A DNA stretch of 64,000 bases from Chrysomallon squamiferum. Taxonomy: Eukaryota; Mollusca; Gastropoda; Neomphalida; Peltospiridae. The translations under genes were made by a program, and so were the position numbers. The stretch spans positions 40,811,152 to 40,875,151 of the forward strand of contig CM022665.1 of the NCBI GenBank assembly GCA_012295275.1. Reading direction: 5' to 3'. The notes beneath the pieces are model-generated. The model did not search any database, was not told where the DNA came from, and was given only the letters and a program-made list of their open reading frames with translations. Shown here piece by piece: positions 12,637-27,764 of this stretch. The stretch's first letter is position 1. The number at the start of each line of letters is the position of its first letter.

Positions 12637-15600
12637 ATTTTTAAAATGTTTTTAGCTTGTAAATGTTATGAGAAATAGTTTATCATTCCAGGCTATTGCA
12701 CAGTAATAATCAACTATTTTAAATATGATTTATCTCCTGAAGGTTCGAGCAGATCCTTAATGGGTGTAAAATCCAAGAAACAGAGTTGTATGGTTAGGAG
12801 GCTGTCACTGCCAAAGAATTAGCGAGAAGAGATTACAGTAAGACTTAACATTTGGCCCATATGATGCCAGTTCTTGACCAGAGATGGGCCACCTTTGGTA
12901 AGCAATCCTGGTACCTGGACGACATAAGGAATCACTTGATATACCAGCACTTGATAATACAACAACAACAACAACAACAACAATCATCATCATCATCATT
13001 TTAATACAAAAATTTCAAAAAAAATGAAAACCAAATGGCCTTTAGCTAGGATTTAACACTGAGGTTGATGGAACATGAAGCAAATGTATTATAATTGTTA
13101 TTTCTAGCATCCTAGATATTGTGACAGTTTGAAACTTGAGTCACAAGTCATGACCTTTATCTCAATTAAATCAAAGTGTGAATCAGTTGCAATCTGAGTG
13201 AATAATGACAAGCAGAGGGCATTCCATGACAGGAAATGCAAGGTCAGCCATGATGGGGTCAAAGGTTATAGACACTGCTCTTTAAAACATGACAGGAGGA
13301 AGCAAGAAAACTTTTTTTTTTTTTTTACTAATTGTCTTGATTTTACAGTAACATCAGAAATAAATTAATTAATTAAAAAAGGAAAACAAATTTTTTTGGA
13401 TAACATGATCCTGTTTAACAAAAACTACAAAAGTAAATAAATGATAATAAGAAAAAAAACCTAAAAATTAATTTCTTTTTATAACAAATGATTTTCCTTA
13501 TCTAATAAAAACTTCTCTGTCATCATCAGCAGCAATAACAACATCAAATACCAAATTCACATATAACGAATACCAAAACCAGTCAACTCTCTAAACATAT
13601 TGACAAATAAATAAAAAATTGCATTATTCCTGTTTGTTGTTGGGCCATTTTCTAATTTCCAGATTACTGCCGATTAACGAGATGAAAGGTGTATACTGGA
13701 GTAATCAAACACTTGTAAATCCACTGTAGAAACCTCTCTGTATCTGGGCAGCAATTCAATAACTGAAGCCAGTGGCAGAAATAAATGAAATCTCTACACA
13801 AACTTAAGTCGAGGTCAAATCCGTTGCGATCAGACCAGCAATGGAAAAGAAAGACATTAGGGGATTATTTTGTAATAATGCTGTCAGGGTACTATTGATA
13901 AGGGCCTCTTGAACAGGCTCATATTTTATTGATAATGGAGGAAAAGAGATGATCTAATGATAACAGTGCATGCAAGCAAAACTGGGCAATCTTGTAAGAA
14001 ACCAAAAAAAAAAGTTGGAGATGAAGAAAAAAACTAAATCTTTGCAGATAACAGCAGAAAAAGAAGAATAAAACAATTCTTGCTGATAACAGAAGAAGAA
14101 AAAATATAACAAAATCCTTGCACTGAATAATTCTCTTTAAATCCTGTTTCAACTTCATTTTTTTTTTTATAAATGTTTTTGAAGTATGAATTGCAAAGTG
14201 GACCAACAAATAATTTTGAGGATCAACAAATAATGTTTAGAATTTTTTTTATTATTATTAATATTTTCCTTTTTTTCTTTTTTTTCACAAACACAAATAG
14301 CAATGAACAATTGAAAACCACAATCAATAATTAAAGTACAACCTCATATGAAGAAGTGTTTGAAACCATAGTATCATATTTCTAAAACTTTTTCATTTAA
14401 AATATTTTTTTTTATATAATAATGATAAGGATAAATAATATTTTAGGAAACTGAAAATTACCATTTTCTCAACTATTAAAAAGGGTGTTTGCATAAACTG
14501 GTCAAACTGACTTTTCACTGGATTTTAGAGAAATGACAAATAAATAACACACACAGCTACAAATACATCAGTTTACAGACATACACACGTAAACCTAGAC
14601 GCAATTTGTCTATTATGTGTGTATATGGGTGTATGTGGCAGTAAATAGATTTTGTAAAACATTTTAACTGCACTGGCATCAGTAACAACTGTGACTTTAG
14701 TTCAACTTGGGCACAAACTTTACTCAGATTTCATAGTTCACTAATAGCACATGAACTCATAAATATCTGCAGATATATCATTTTACGTTTTTTAACATCT
14801 TGTATGACACTCCAGGGAAAGAAAGATTTAGGTGTTTGATTTTTAGGAGATTGAGGTTAGTTACTTTTTTTTTTTAAAGTTTTAATTTTCTTTTTTTTTA
14901 AATTTTAATACTATTTGTAGAATTTAATTCTTTTGCAAGATAACTATTAAAAATAAATGCCAGTATTGCATGAGTGTTTGTTTGATTAACATAATGATGA
15001 ATACTTCAGAGACTCTTTATTTTTATGTTTTCTTAAAGTATTTTTCTGTATTAAAATGGCAAAGACTGAGTTTTTAAACCCTAGTTCCATATGCATGTTG
15101 TTTTTTGTTGTTGTTTTTTATCACTTTATTTACCATCTTATTCACATTATAGAACTTGTAACAGCTTATTCATTGACAAAATGATGATGCTATTATATGC
15201 TTGCAGTATACATAAACACATATTCACACATACACACAACAAAAACGATACAACAATACATGCATACATACATACATCACATTCATAGAAAAACACAAAT
15301 GTTTAACACACACACACACAAGCGTGTATATATACATATACATATATATATATTATCCTTTCTTCTCTAGTATTTACACTCTTCCTGTGAAACCTCTTTA
15401 ATGATATACACCAGCTCAGTGGTGTTTTTCACCCACATATCTCTGACATAACACCTCGCCTGTATTACACTGGTTGGGATTATTTAATGCCATAAGCTAT
15501 CTGCATGGGGGCCCGTGGAAACATGCCAACAACAACAAGGACTAAGAGGGCAGTTTTGACAGGCGTGTCAAAACAAAACCTGCCTCATTAATTAGACACA

Positions 15601-17306
15601 ATCAGACCAGTTGATTCCTGACTACTGCAGAGTGTTTGCTGATCAGACTAGTGCAGCATGCAGAGCGGCAGAGTCAGGTATTATCAGTGGAGACTTTTGG
15701 GCTCTTGAGTCTGTCAAAACGGATTGGCGTCAGAAACATAATTAGTTCAGTTTGGCTGGGACCATTAAAGTACATGATTATTAAGTATTTAAAAACAGGC
15801 TCTGGTAGCTTAGGGAACAGAATACTTGTGTGAGTTTAAAAACCCCAATTTGGATTAAATTGTTGTATTTTCGGTTTTCCAAATTGTTCAATTTGGATGC
15901 CGAAAGTACTAATCAAGAAAATGATTTTCACAATAAGGGTTCTTATTTAATGTTGTAGAAAATAATTGTTATAATGAATAAGCATTAATGTTGGCATTCA
16001 AATAAATAAAAAGGAAAAATGGCTGACCACATTAATGAAAGATGCTATTTTATTTATTTACTATCATTTTTAGACAGTTTAATAACTACTTGGTCCATGA
16101 TTTTGATTTGAAAAATGAATAATATACTGTGCATTTCATTTCAGTAATGGTTCTTTCATAAAATAATTTGGTAAATTTGGCCAAAAATACTTCTATTTGA
16201 GAATTTAAATTACCCACATAAAAATGTCTCTGTGGTTAGTATTTAAAAAAAAATACATATCTGGATACAAAACAATAACTTGTCATATACAGTAACAGAT
16301 GTGTATGCATCTTAAAAACAGGCCTTATGGTGTGAAAAAGCTATTAGAACATATACAGGCCTGCCTGCTTACACTAATGAAAGGCATACATAAATATAGG
16401 CTACAAAAAGACCTTTCACTCAGTGTGCAAAAACGACTATATATAAAAATGGCTTACTGGGTAATGCTATACCATAATATGAAGTATGTGCTGTGTGAAA
16501 AATGGGCTGTTAGCTTTAAATATGGAAATCACATGTCAGTTAAAGAAATGTGCTAGTTTACTGCAGGAAGAAGCATGTGTGTTTTAAAATGGAAGGATAT
16601 CTTAATCACATCATCTTCAAGATAAATGTTTTGATGGTTGTGTAATAACACTAAGCTGGCTGGATGTAAACAAGACTTGTCAAAGTGAAGTGTTGTGTAA
16701 ATACTTGTACACAGGGAGGAAATTAAAAACAGAAAGGAAAAAAAAAAATGTAAAATTTGAAATGGGAATGGTAATAGATTAAAAGTAATAAGTAAATGGT
16801 GATAAATTAGAAATCATAAGTAATGAATAATAATAAATGCAAATAATAATTTAAAAAAATGTATAAGAAAAATTATAACAAATAAATTTAAATTTAATAA
16901 AGTAATATTAAAACCTCCAAATGATAATTACAGTTCTGAAATATAGGTAATTAATCTGCATTTTAAATAAATAAATAAAAGCTGTATAAATTAAGGTGCC
17001 ATTGCTTTTTAAAATTAAAATTAAAACAAATCTTTTACAATTACAGTTTTTACACTCTATCATATAGATTAAAAACTGGAGTAGGAATGAAAAAAAGAAG
17101 AAAACAAAAATTATATATGCACTCAAAACAAACAGGAACATAATTAATCAATCATGTTGTTAATACGTTTCAACTTACTAAGAAAATACTCAGAAACCCA
17201 AAAATAGAAAATTATACTTTTTTTTTATTTTTTATAATTTTTGAAATTTTATTATTATTTATTATTTTGTTTTTTGTTGTTGTTGTTAATGAAAATATTT
17301 ATCATT

Positions 17307-17348
<42 letters not shown>

Positions 17349-18161
17349 TGAATGAGGTACAGTTGAAAACAACATTCATGTAATAATGGAGAACATTATG
17401 AAATGATATATTTATAACCAATGAAAATGAAAATGATGCTGAAAACTATTATTAGGGAAAATGATACCTTGAAAACAAGGTTAATACAAACAACGAAAAG
17501 AAAAAAAATTAATATAATAATAATGATGATAATGCTAAAAATAATAATATAATATAATAATAATGTTGAAAAGAAAATTAATTATAAAATGGTGACAATG
17601 AATGTTGACAACATTAATATTTATAAAATAACAATGATGGCAGTTGTACTCACTAAATATTTTTTTAATTTCCCATTAATAATGAACATGCATACAAAAT
17701 ACAGGGTCATGCACTTAAGCATTTGAATCATAAAAATTTACCAAGACACTGAGATATTAAAAAACAAAAATAATAATAATACAGTTTTTTAAATTCTTAA
17801 TACATCAAACTAGCATTTAACAAAAGATTTATTGATTCAGTGCTAACAAGTGCAGAATTATTAAGATTAAACTTGGTGTAAAAAAGCTGCTTCCATGCAG
17901 GTACACAGATATAAGATATATCGCAAGTAAGCATTAATTATTTTCTTATCTATGGATGTTAGTTGAATATTATAGAAAAATCAGGCACTGAATATTAATT
18001 TTGTAATCAGTTTTATTTTTTTTAGCATTAATATATTTAATATATATTCAGATAACAGAAATAAACAAAAAAATTTAAAATAATAGTATCAATGAAAACA
18101 ATATATATATATTTCTTAATTTTTAATTTTTTCAACTGGAAAAAAACCAAACATTTCTTTA

Positions 18162-18204
<43 letters not shown>

Positions 18205-18849
18205 TACAGATAACAGCCAAAAAAAATAAAAAAATAACAATGTGAAAATATTCATATTCAATAAAAATAACAGGACAACATTTGTCAGTGATTTTCTAAC
18301 AACTTATTACTTTGAATTCCCAAATAAAAATTTCATTATCTTTTTTTTTTTTTTTTTACATAAGACCAAGACACTGCTGAAACAAACAAACCTTAAAAAC
18401 TCAAAATCAACATTTTCCATTATGATATGATTTTGTAGCAGTCATGTCCACAAAAATTTGCATACTGAAATTTTTTTTGTTTCTAAATATTACCATATTA
18501 TATAACTTCATGTTTACACAATATACTTGAACACTATTGTAAGAAACAGTGTCAGAAATGTGACAGATATTGAAAGCTAGACAATTGGTGCTGTTTTCCA
18601 TATGTTGATGACTATTACAACAATGAACTGCAGATGGTGTGATGTGAAAATGTCTGTGGCATACAAGACACAAGTATAACAATCATGACTTTTAGCTGTT
18701 AAAGAAAACTTACCATAATGTAATCTGCCTTTCCTTTTGAAGCTAAGGATCAGACAAGTCTATTTAATTTATTTATTCAGCTTATTTATAAAGTTTGGGT
18801 ACAGAATTTAAAAAAATGATTTTAGATTTATTATTATGTATTTATTATC

Positions 18850-18902
<53 letters not shown>

Positions 18903-20412
18903 CATTATTATTAGAATGTAATTTTTTTTATTTATATTTTTGTACAAATGAACATTTTTAATTCTTATAAATATGCACATATTATTTATGCACAACTTAT
19001 AAATTAAACATAATTAAAATAACTTGTTAATTTTTTTTTAAATTATTTATTATTATTATTACAGAATTGATTTTAAACAACTATAGTTTTTATACAGCTA
19101 TGTAATAAAAATATATAACATTTGTTTTAAAATGGTAACCAGATTACTAACATTTATGGTAGCTCTGTTTTGAAAGGGATTCTGAAAGAAATATCCTTTA
19201 AAATTATTAAAATATTTTCAGTGGGGATTTAAACAAAGAATTAATTAACTATCACAACAGAAATCAACATTCTGATTATTAAAATCACTTTGTTAAAATA
19301 ATTATGATAAAAGCAGAATTTTTTTTTTGGGGGTGTTTTCCCACCTAAATTAATGATACAAGCATTTCTCTTGTTATCTTAACACACTCTCATAAAACAC
19401 ACACACACAGTCACACACTCTAAAGAGATTTAACTCACCTTTGTGATTCCATATAATCACAGTACTGTCTGAACATCCTGAAGCAATCACCTTTTTATTG
19501 TACACCATGCAATACTGAAATTACAATGTGTTTTTTTTCATGTCATAATGTACACTGGTATAGCCATTACAGTCAGAATTTAAATATATTATAAATATGT
19601 TTTAATATTTTAAGTAGTAAGCTGAATGTCTAGGACCGTAATGTGATTTGGCACAGTTATATAATTATATAATTATAACTATATTTTTTGCACAAAATAA
19701 TGACAGTAATAATAATAATAATAATAATATTAAATTACAATATTTACTATATATTTATAACCAATAATTTACTTAATATAATCATTTGTAGAAATGATAA
19801 GAAAACAAAAAAGCAGAATTAAAATCTTGAATTTTAAACAAATAATTTTAAACCCAAACAGGAACAAAAAAAATTATTGCATTCACTTTTTTTGGAAAGG
19901 GTTTTCAATCAAATATTGAAGTAAAAAAACTCAAAAAAGAAGAAATAAAAACTTTATGAAAAAAAAAAACTTTTAAAAAGTATTAAAATATTCCCAAAAA
20001 ACAGAAAGCAAAACGGCATATTTCAAACTGGCATTTGAAAAAAGCAAAACGATAATTTTATTCTGTTTTGACACGGCCATAAACAACATAGACAAATATA
20101 TCACTTTTTTCTCCCACTCAAGCAGCTTCTGATTGTGGAAGGAAGCCACTTCTCATGATAACATTATTCCAAAAGGAAGCAATACATAACTGAAGAGTTC
20201 ACAAGGGGCAGTAAATCTAACAGTGCCAGCTAATTGGAGTGCACTGCCCTGTAAATCCACATAGCTTCAGTCAGCTTCTTTCTTCACCTGCTCAGAGCCC
20301 GTAAGAAAAATGGCCAATTACTAAGACGAAAATTGCATTAATTTGGCTTCTTCTTTCAGCTGGTGGCAAGTTTTTCTTATTATTTTGTAAGTGGAGAAAG
20401 TATGAATTTTGC

Positions 20413-20482
<70 letters not shown>

Positions 20483-20531
20483 TAAAAGCGTACGAAGTTA
20501 AGTCCAGGGTGTTCACACATTACTTTATGAG

Positions 20532-20594
<63 letters not shown>

Positions 20595-21970
20595 GTAATG
20601 CAATGGCTGTTACCAAGTAAATTATTTAAACAATAATAAATATTTACCTAAGCGTTATGCTTGGCAAATTTTCCTGTTCCAGCCATGACAATATATCAGT
20701 TATATATGTATACATGCTATACACAAGCATAAATATGTATTATATATATTATATAGGAATACATTCATACATATATAGACAAGCAACATATGCACACAAA
20801 TATATACACAAACACATGCATATACATTTGTAACTATGCTCATGCACACTCCCTAAGTAATGACTCACCACTTCCCCCTCGTGGCCAACAAGTACATTGG
20901 TGCATTCCCCTGATCTCACACTCCATATTCTTAACTGTCCATCAGCACTGCCACTGACTATCTTCTGGTCATCAAATTGACAGCAAGTAATCACTGAAAT
21001 GGTCAATAATTAATTTAAATTCTTTTTCTTTTTTTTTTCTTTTTTTTTTTTTAAGATTCCAGACAAACCAGAAAAAACACAAAAAAAAACAAAAACAGAA
21101 TCAACAACTCAACTGTCAGTGAATTATTTCAGTTCTACAAATTCTTATCATAGCATAGCATCATAGGAATATGATATTTCATTTTTTTTTTAAATAAAAT
21201 AAAAAACATAAATAAACTATAAAGAAGAAAATATTATTTTCATAATGTCCCCACAGAAACTAAATAGAGTTCATTTAAGTAAAAAACAACAAACAAACAC
21301 CATTTGCATTCTTGAATTTATATCCATATTGGTCTGGGGAATATCTGAGATAGGGAACAATTAAAAAGTATTCTTTTAGTTTTTCATACAGTTCTTTTTA
21401 AAAGTAAGATACAAGCATATCTTTTAAAATGCTTCATATCTAAACTGAAAACATGCCACCTTGATCATAAAGCTATTGGCATTATAGACTAATGGATACC
21501 AGTATCACCTCCAACAATCAGTTCCAATCCATTCTGGTTTTTAAGATAACTAACCATCTCTAATTTCTAATTCTTAAACAAATTTTTTTCATATATATAT
21601 ATATATAATCTGTACTGACATAAAGATGTGTACATACATAAGCATGCACACTGTCATAAATACATATTTAAAATTCACATATACATTATTAACTAGCATA
21701 TATCTATATCTCTATTATAAATGACTGTTTATATTTTTTTTTTGCTGGCAAAAATGTAGATTTTTTTTTTTTTTTTTTTCTACCACTGAAAATAAATCTT
21801 CATGTGGACGAAAAGGCAGCCGTCACATTAGCTGGTGAAAGAGAAATTAACAGTGGCAGGTTTGCTGCTAGATAATGATTCTACTGACATAACTCTGACA
21901 GATTTCAATCAAACTCATGACATAAAGCATCCCACTGCCACTCTCTGGTACATAATTATATCCAGACAGG

Positions 21971-22001
<31 letters not shown>

Positions 22002-25000
22002 GTAAAGTATAAAGAAGAATCAGACAATGTCTTAGTACAGAAAAAAAAAAAAAAAATTATTATTATTGCCAGGGATGTGTTTAAATGGTAAAAAGGTATG
22101 TTGGAATGTCTAATTATAAATACCAGGTTTAAGGGTTTTTTTTTTTTCATTTTTGTTTGTTTTTCATTTTAAATTTCAATTTGAATGAGTGTGAGTGTGT
22201 GAGAGAGAGAGAGAAGGAAAGGAGGGTTCATAATGATTTCTTCTCTCCAAAGTTAAAGGGATTGGTTAAAGGGATTTCATCTCAGCACCTACCAAAGCCT
22301 GGGTTATCTGGCTAAGACAATGATAATGTTAGATGATTAGTTAAAATGAAAAGATGATAAAGAGGTCTTATATCAACACTTAGTTCTGAATACATGTCAA
22401 AACCTGGATTTAATCCTGACATCTTCCAATCTTAAGAGCAGTGCTTATCAATACCCTAAGTTAAGATTCTGTACAGTATTGTCCTTAGAACAATGTACAT
22501 GGACATCAAGATATTAACATTAAAAACTTTCTCCTTTCTTCCAGTACACTGCAAACTTTTCCTGCTGGGAATTATGTTCCCAATACAGTACTTGCTGGCT
22601 ACAAATTTGACATTTGAAAGACAACGAAAGACTAATTTGGGGAAGCAAGACAGCTGCAAGAGATTAAAATAAATATATTTGCATTACTGAACTATGACTT
22701 GAACAATTAGTGTCAAAGATGAATGATGGAAAGCACTGGATTGTATCACCCAGTGCATCCAACGGACCTGACAGATACTTTGTGTAATACGCAAGTTATT
22801 ACATTATCATCAAATACACAGCATCTGTCTTTTGTCACAAATGTGGATCATGTTATTTTGTTGTTGTTTTGGGAGGTTTTTCTGGGTTATATAAAAAAAA
22901 AGGCTTTACAATTTAACAACTTAATAATAGAAATGTTTTGAATGTAGCCGATATAAATTACAAATGTCTGGAATTTTATAATAACTTTATGGGTCACGAT
23001 AACTGATAAAAATTAAGGTAGGGTGATAAAGGTAAAGACTGGTGATTGGTCTATAATAAAATTTAATGCATCAGTGACTGGTGTAAAATAAGAATACATT
23101 AATGACTGGACAAAATAAAAATAAAATTTCAGTGATTAGTCTATAATAAGAATGAACTATTAGTGGTCTATAATAAGATTTATTATCTTAAGATTTAATG
23201 TCAAAATTATTCACTAAACAAATATAAATTTTAATTTACAGAATCCATTTTTTAAAATTATATTAATTTTAGAATGGGTTGTTCTAAAACATGTATATGT
23301 GTGTTGTATATGTATACAATATGTATTTGGATCATTAATTTAATATAGGCCTAAATGTGTAAAAAGTTTAAAATTTTTAATGTTGTATGCAATTGAAAGT
23401 GATATTAAATCCTACATTTTAATCTACTTAGTCAAAAAATCTGAAAAGAAACTATTGTTAGACAATTTAAAGATGGATTTAATTTAAAATAATAATAATA
23501 ATCAATAAGAAAATGTTTTTAAAAGTTACTTCAGATATATATATATAGCCTTAAGCAACAAATTTAAATTTATGAATACATTTCTTTTCTATTTGTCTTT
23601 TTGATCATGTCACCATTTTGAGTTTTTAACATCGACATCTACATAATTCTCATAGTAAACAGTTATTTGAATAACTGTATGATATTAAAATTTATACTAT
23701 TATTACTGTAAAAAATATGAAAGCTGCAAAGGGTGGTGCCTTTTTTTGCCACTTGATGTATTTGTGTGTATCTGTGATTACATGCATATATATATATACA
23801 TATATGTATAAAATACTACTGACAAAGCTGTGATGCAATCAGCCATATCTAAAAAACCCAACTAAAATCTAAAATTAGAAACAATAAATCCCATTGTGCG
23901 GGAAAAAAAAAAAAAAAATAATAATAATAACCACTCAGAAACAGAACAGTAAAAACAAAATCTATATTAAATTTTGATTTTAAAAAAATCCATTCTACCA
24001 TTTGTGAGAAAAACAAGATGCTGTCCCTGGAGTTTTATGAAAAGATATTAATTTTCTGTCATTTTTTTTTCTTTCTCTCCCCTAAAAACTTGATATGTCC
24101 CACATGAAAACAATTTGAACCAAAGATGAAAAATAGGAAATTAAATTTCCCCATACCTGTTATTAAAGTAAAAACATAATTCTCATACAATATAGCAAAA
24201 AGTTGTCAGCTTCCTTTTCCAGGCAGATGTTGGTGAAATTTAATACATTTTGCTTTTGCTAAGAACAGGGTAATCATATTGTGCAACCCGATACTTTCCA
24301 CAGCCATTAATAATTGATCATGCCTTTGTGAATGGAGAATTTATCAGTGGTAATGTCTGACACTGGGAGCCGATAAACACCACGTTTGATGAAAAATTGG
24401 TGTTGTTGGACAGTGGAAAGAAAAGAAAATTAAAATAACAAATTTTAAGATGAATGTCTGCCAGAGTTTTGAAAAGTAATGAATACATGAGATCACGTGT
24501 TTGAATTGATTGGGAATAAACAAAATGTTATCTAGAGGTCATGAATCAATCTCTCCATTTCTTTGTATCTCTCACCCTCTTTTTATATCTCTCTCTTTCT
24601 CTCAAATATACTGGGGTTTTGGTGGGTTTTTTTTTATAGAAAATATAGTCTAGAAAATATTAATTTTATTGGTCTTTCTGTGTTTGTGTTTTTAATATGT
24701 ATCTGTGTATATGTATGTGTGTATATGTATGTTTGTATATATATGTGTATATATGTGTGTATGAATGTGTATCAAATTATATGTATGTTTTGTGTGTATA
24801 TATGCACATATTTTTGTTTATATGTATAAATATATAATGTATGCATATATATATCTCTGTATTTATACATATATATGTAAGATAAAATAGGTTTCCATCA
24901 TAAAAAGCTTGCCTGCATAGACCAAATCAAGTTGTGAGTTTTGATAAGATAAGATGTGTATTTTGAAATTTTTATTACAGAACAGCCAGCCAATGTGATA

Positions 25001-27722
25001 ACTAACATCCTAAATTCAAGAAAATATGCAAAAAAGAGAATCCAACATACATAGATATTCAAACAAATTTTTTCTTTAATTTTTTCTTTTTGTTTTGTAT
25101 CATCTTTGTTTTATTTACTGAAATGTATTTAAAATAAATAGACACTGTACATATATATAGATATATATAAAACACATACATCAAGAATAACTCACAGATG
25201 TATTGTTAGATATGTAGACATTAGGGAACAGTTAAACTTTTATGTGCACTTAAGTGCTTATAAAATACTAATTAGTGTATCACTTTAGTTATAATGATTT
25301 CAAACAATCTGTTTCACTGTTTTGTTGGTCGTTATAATTTTTCTGTGAAGTCATTGGTAGCTTAGTCTTTGTAGATTTTTTAAAATTGCGATACCAGAAT
25401 ACTCAGTTTTTGTAGTAGTTTTCAATTTTTAACAAAAATCCTTTTGAGTTTAATATTAAATATTTTATTTAGTTTGCAATAGCATTTGTCATAACCAATT
25501 AAAAAAAAAAAAGAAAAAAAAAAGACATTCTAACCTTCACTGTGGCCTGTATAATGGTGGATGAGTTCACCAGTGTAAATATTCCATAAAACCAGACTGT
25601 TATCCCATGACCCAGACACTACACAGTTTCCATAGGAACTGATACACTGAAACAAAAATACACACAAAAATAATCTTTTACCTAAACTGGTGTCTATTAA
25701 TTAATACTTGCACTGTAAGTTTTTGGGATCATATTCTTCAGCATAAACACTAGATATTTATTGTTACAAAACATTAAAATAAATAGTATCAGCAGTCTAA
25801 ATTTAAGCATGAAACTTGTTAAATTGTTTTTACTGAAATCCTATTTTAATAATATATCGTTCAGGCTTTAAACAAAAATAATGTCCTTCAAGATATACAC
25901 TTACTATTACAAAATATTAAATATACACTACCATCTCTAGTTCAAACAAGGAGACAGGAAATTATAATTATTTTTTCATTAAGGTCCTTATTATCTGTCA
26001 GAAATGTATATTTTTGAATTCTTCATAGGTATCATATTTATTTTATTTCATTTGATATATCAGTACTTATTTAAACAAAAACACACCATGTTATTTAAAA
26101 CTTCATTTTTGTAATTTTCACAAAAAATAATGAAGAATTATTACAGGCTGATCATCCCTTATCTGAAATGCTTAGGGCTGGACGTGTTTCAAATTTTGGA
26201 GTAAAAGGATATAGCTTTAAAATATGATAAAAATCTAAACAAACTCATGCTTTATATATAACTTGTACAGATAGGTTTCAGTTATTTTTTATAATATTTT
26301 TAATAAATGTGTGCATGAAATAAGGTTTGTGAATGCCACATCTATCATAAAATTGTAATTTATCACAATCTTGACTGCTCAAAAAGGTTTCAGATTTTGG
26401 AGCTTTCAGATTTAACCATTTTGGAGTTTTGTTCCTAATAAAATCTGAAGAAAATACTTACTTCAATTTCATCAGTATGTTGTCTTAAAACATGTTTTAA
26501 TTTTTTCTCAGCTAGAGACCAAACTCGAACAGTCCTAATTCAAAGAGTAAAAAAAAAAGCAAACAAAAATATTAATAATAATAATTTAACCAAATTAATT
26601 TCATGATTATAAATAACACTTCAAATTTTTTATCTTTGTAACAAATAATTTTGCTCTCTATTAAAATCATGTCATTTAGAAATATTACATCATTTTCATT
26701 TCCAATCAGGAAAATGAGTAACTATGTCACTGTTTTGTCACAAATGTTTATTATTTTCTCAAAAGCCTTTCGAAATAATATTTAGTTTGCAAAAACACTT
26801 GAGTATATATTTTTTTTAAATTTATTTATCATATTTTTATTTCTGTTTATCAGTCTATTGTTTGGTCTATGGCAGTGCAGAACTATCTCAGTTAGCAAGG
26901 TAACAGAAAATTACCTGTCAGACCCAGCACTGACAATCAGGTCTCCCATTAAAGCAATGTGGTCCACACTTCCACTGTGTCCTTGGAATGAATGAATCAT
27001 TTTCCCTGTTGTTGCATCCAGAACTCTGATACTGCTATCAGCACACCCGGTCACTATCATGTTACCCTGAAACAGTTAACCATTTTTCCTTATTCTGTTA
27101 TCTTCAGATTTTTATTCTCATTTTTTCTGTCTCTTTCATTCTTATTCTTCCATTTCCCCCCCCCCTCTCTCTCTCTCTTAACAATAATGTATTTTGAAAA
27201 TTCTCAGTTTTAGAACAATTAGATATATAAATATATAAAATATCCCCAAAAGCATATTATTATATTGTTAAACTTTTTTTTATCAAAGAGTGGTATCTAG
27301 TAACAAACTACAGTCACACAGTAACATATAAAATTTGTTGCTCAATCAGACATAAAGAAAACAGAAAGATCGTTCCACTTAAGATTATTTCACAGCGAGC
27401 TCAAACATTCTAACATTGAGCCCATAAACTGAAATATCTTAACATTGAGGTTAAAATTTAAATATAATAATATCAAGTGAAATATTTTAACAAATTTACC
27501 TTCAGTTTGACAGCTGTAACTGTGTCTGAGTGGACCATTATCCTTCGAATAGAGTTACAAGTCTTAATGTCCCACACTTGCAGTCGTTTATCTTCACTGC
27601 CACTCACTATAATTCTGTCTGAAATCAATCAATTCTATTTTTTATTTTTTATTGCAAAAATGTTATTACTATTATCATCACTATCATTATTGTTGTAGTT
27701 GTTATTATTTTTATTATGATTA

Positions 27723-27764
<42 letters not shown>

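Larger units (their letters stand above)
7527..19438 (-). other. F-box/WD40 intron 9, 11.9 kb
   Basis: The longest intron of the gene. It holds microsatellites (listed separately) and several islands whose base composition is much less AT-biased than their surroundings (about 9.1, 10.7, 12.0, 12.85, 13.1, 13.6 and 15.4 kb). No coding exon joins the frame here, and exons 9 and 10 splice directly in phase 1. The stretches 7.6-9.1, 14.0-15.3 and 15.9-19.4 kb otherwise hold nothing I recognise. Confidence 0.75.
19515..20868 (-). other. F-box/WD40 intron 8
   Basis: 1.35 kb holding two (TTA)n tracts and one less AT-biased island (20,110-20,400). Confidence 0.8.
20994..25534 (-). other. F-box/WD40 intron 7
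   Basis: 4.5 kb of AT-rich DNA with poly-A/T runs, a short GA tract near 22,200, TG/TA-rich sequence near 24,700-24,860, and islands at 21,795-21,975 and 24,180-24,400. No exon found. Confidence 0.8.

Noticed and set aside
12725-12750. GGTTCGAGC word like a tRNA B box
   Set aside because: It does not match the full B-box consensus and no cloverleaf can be drawn.
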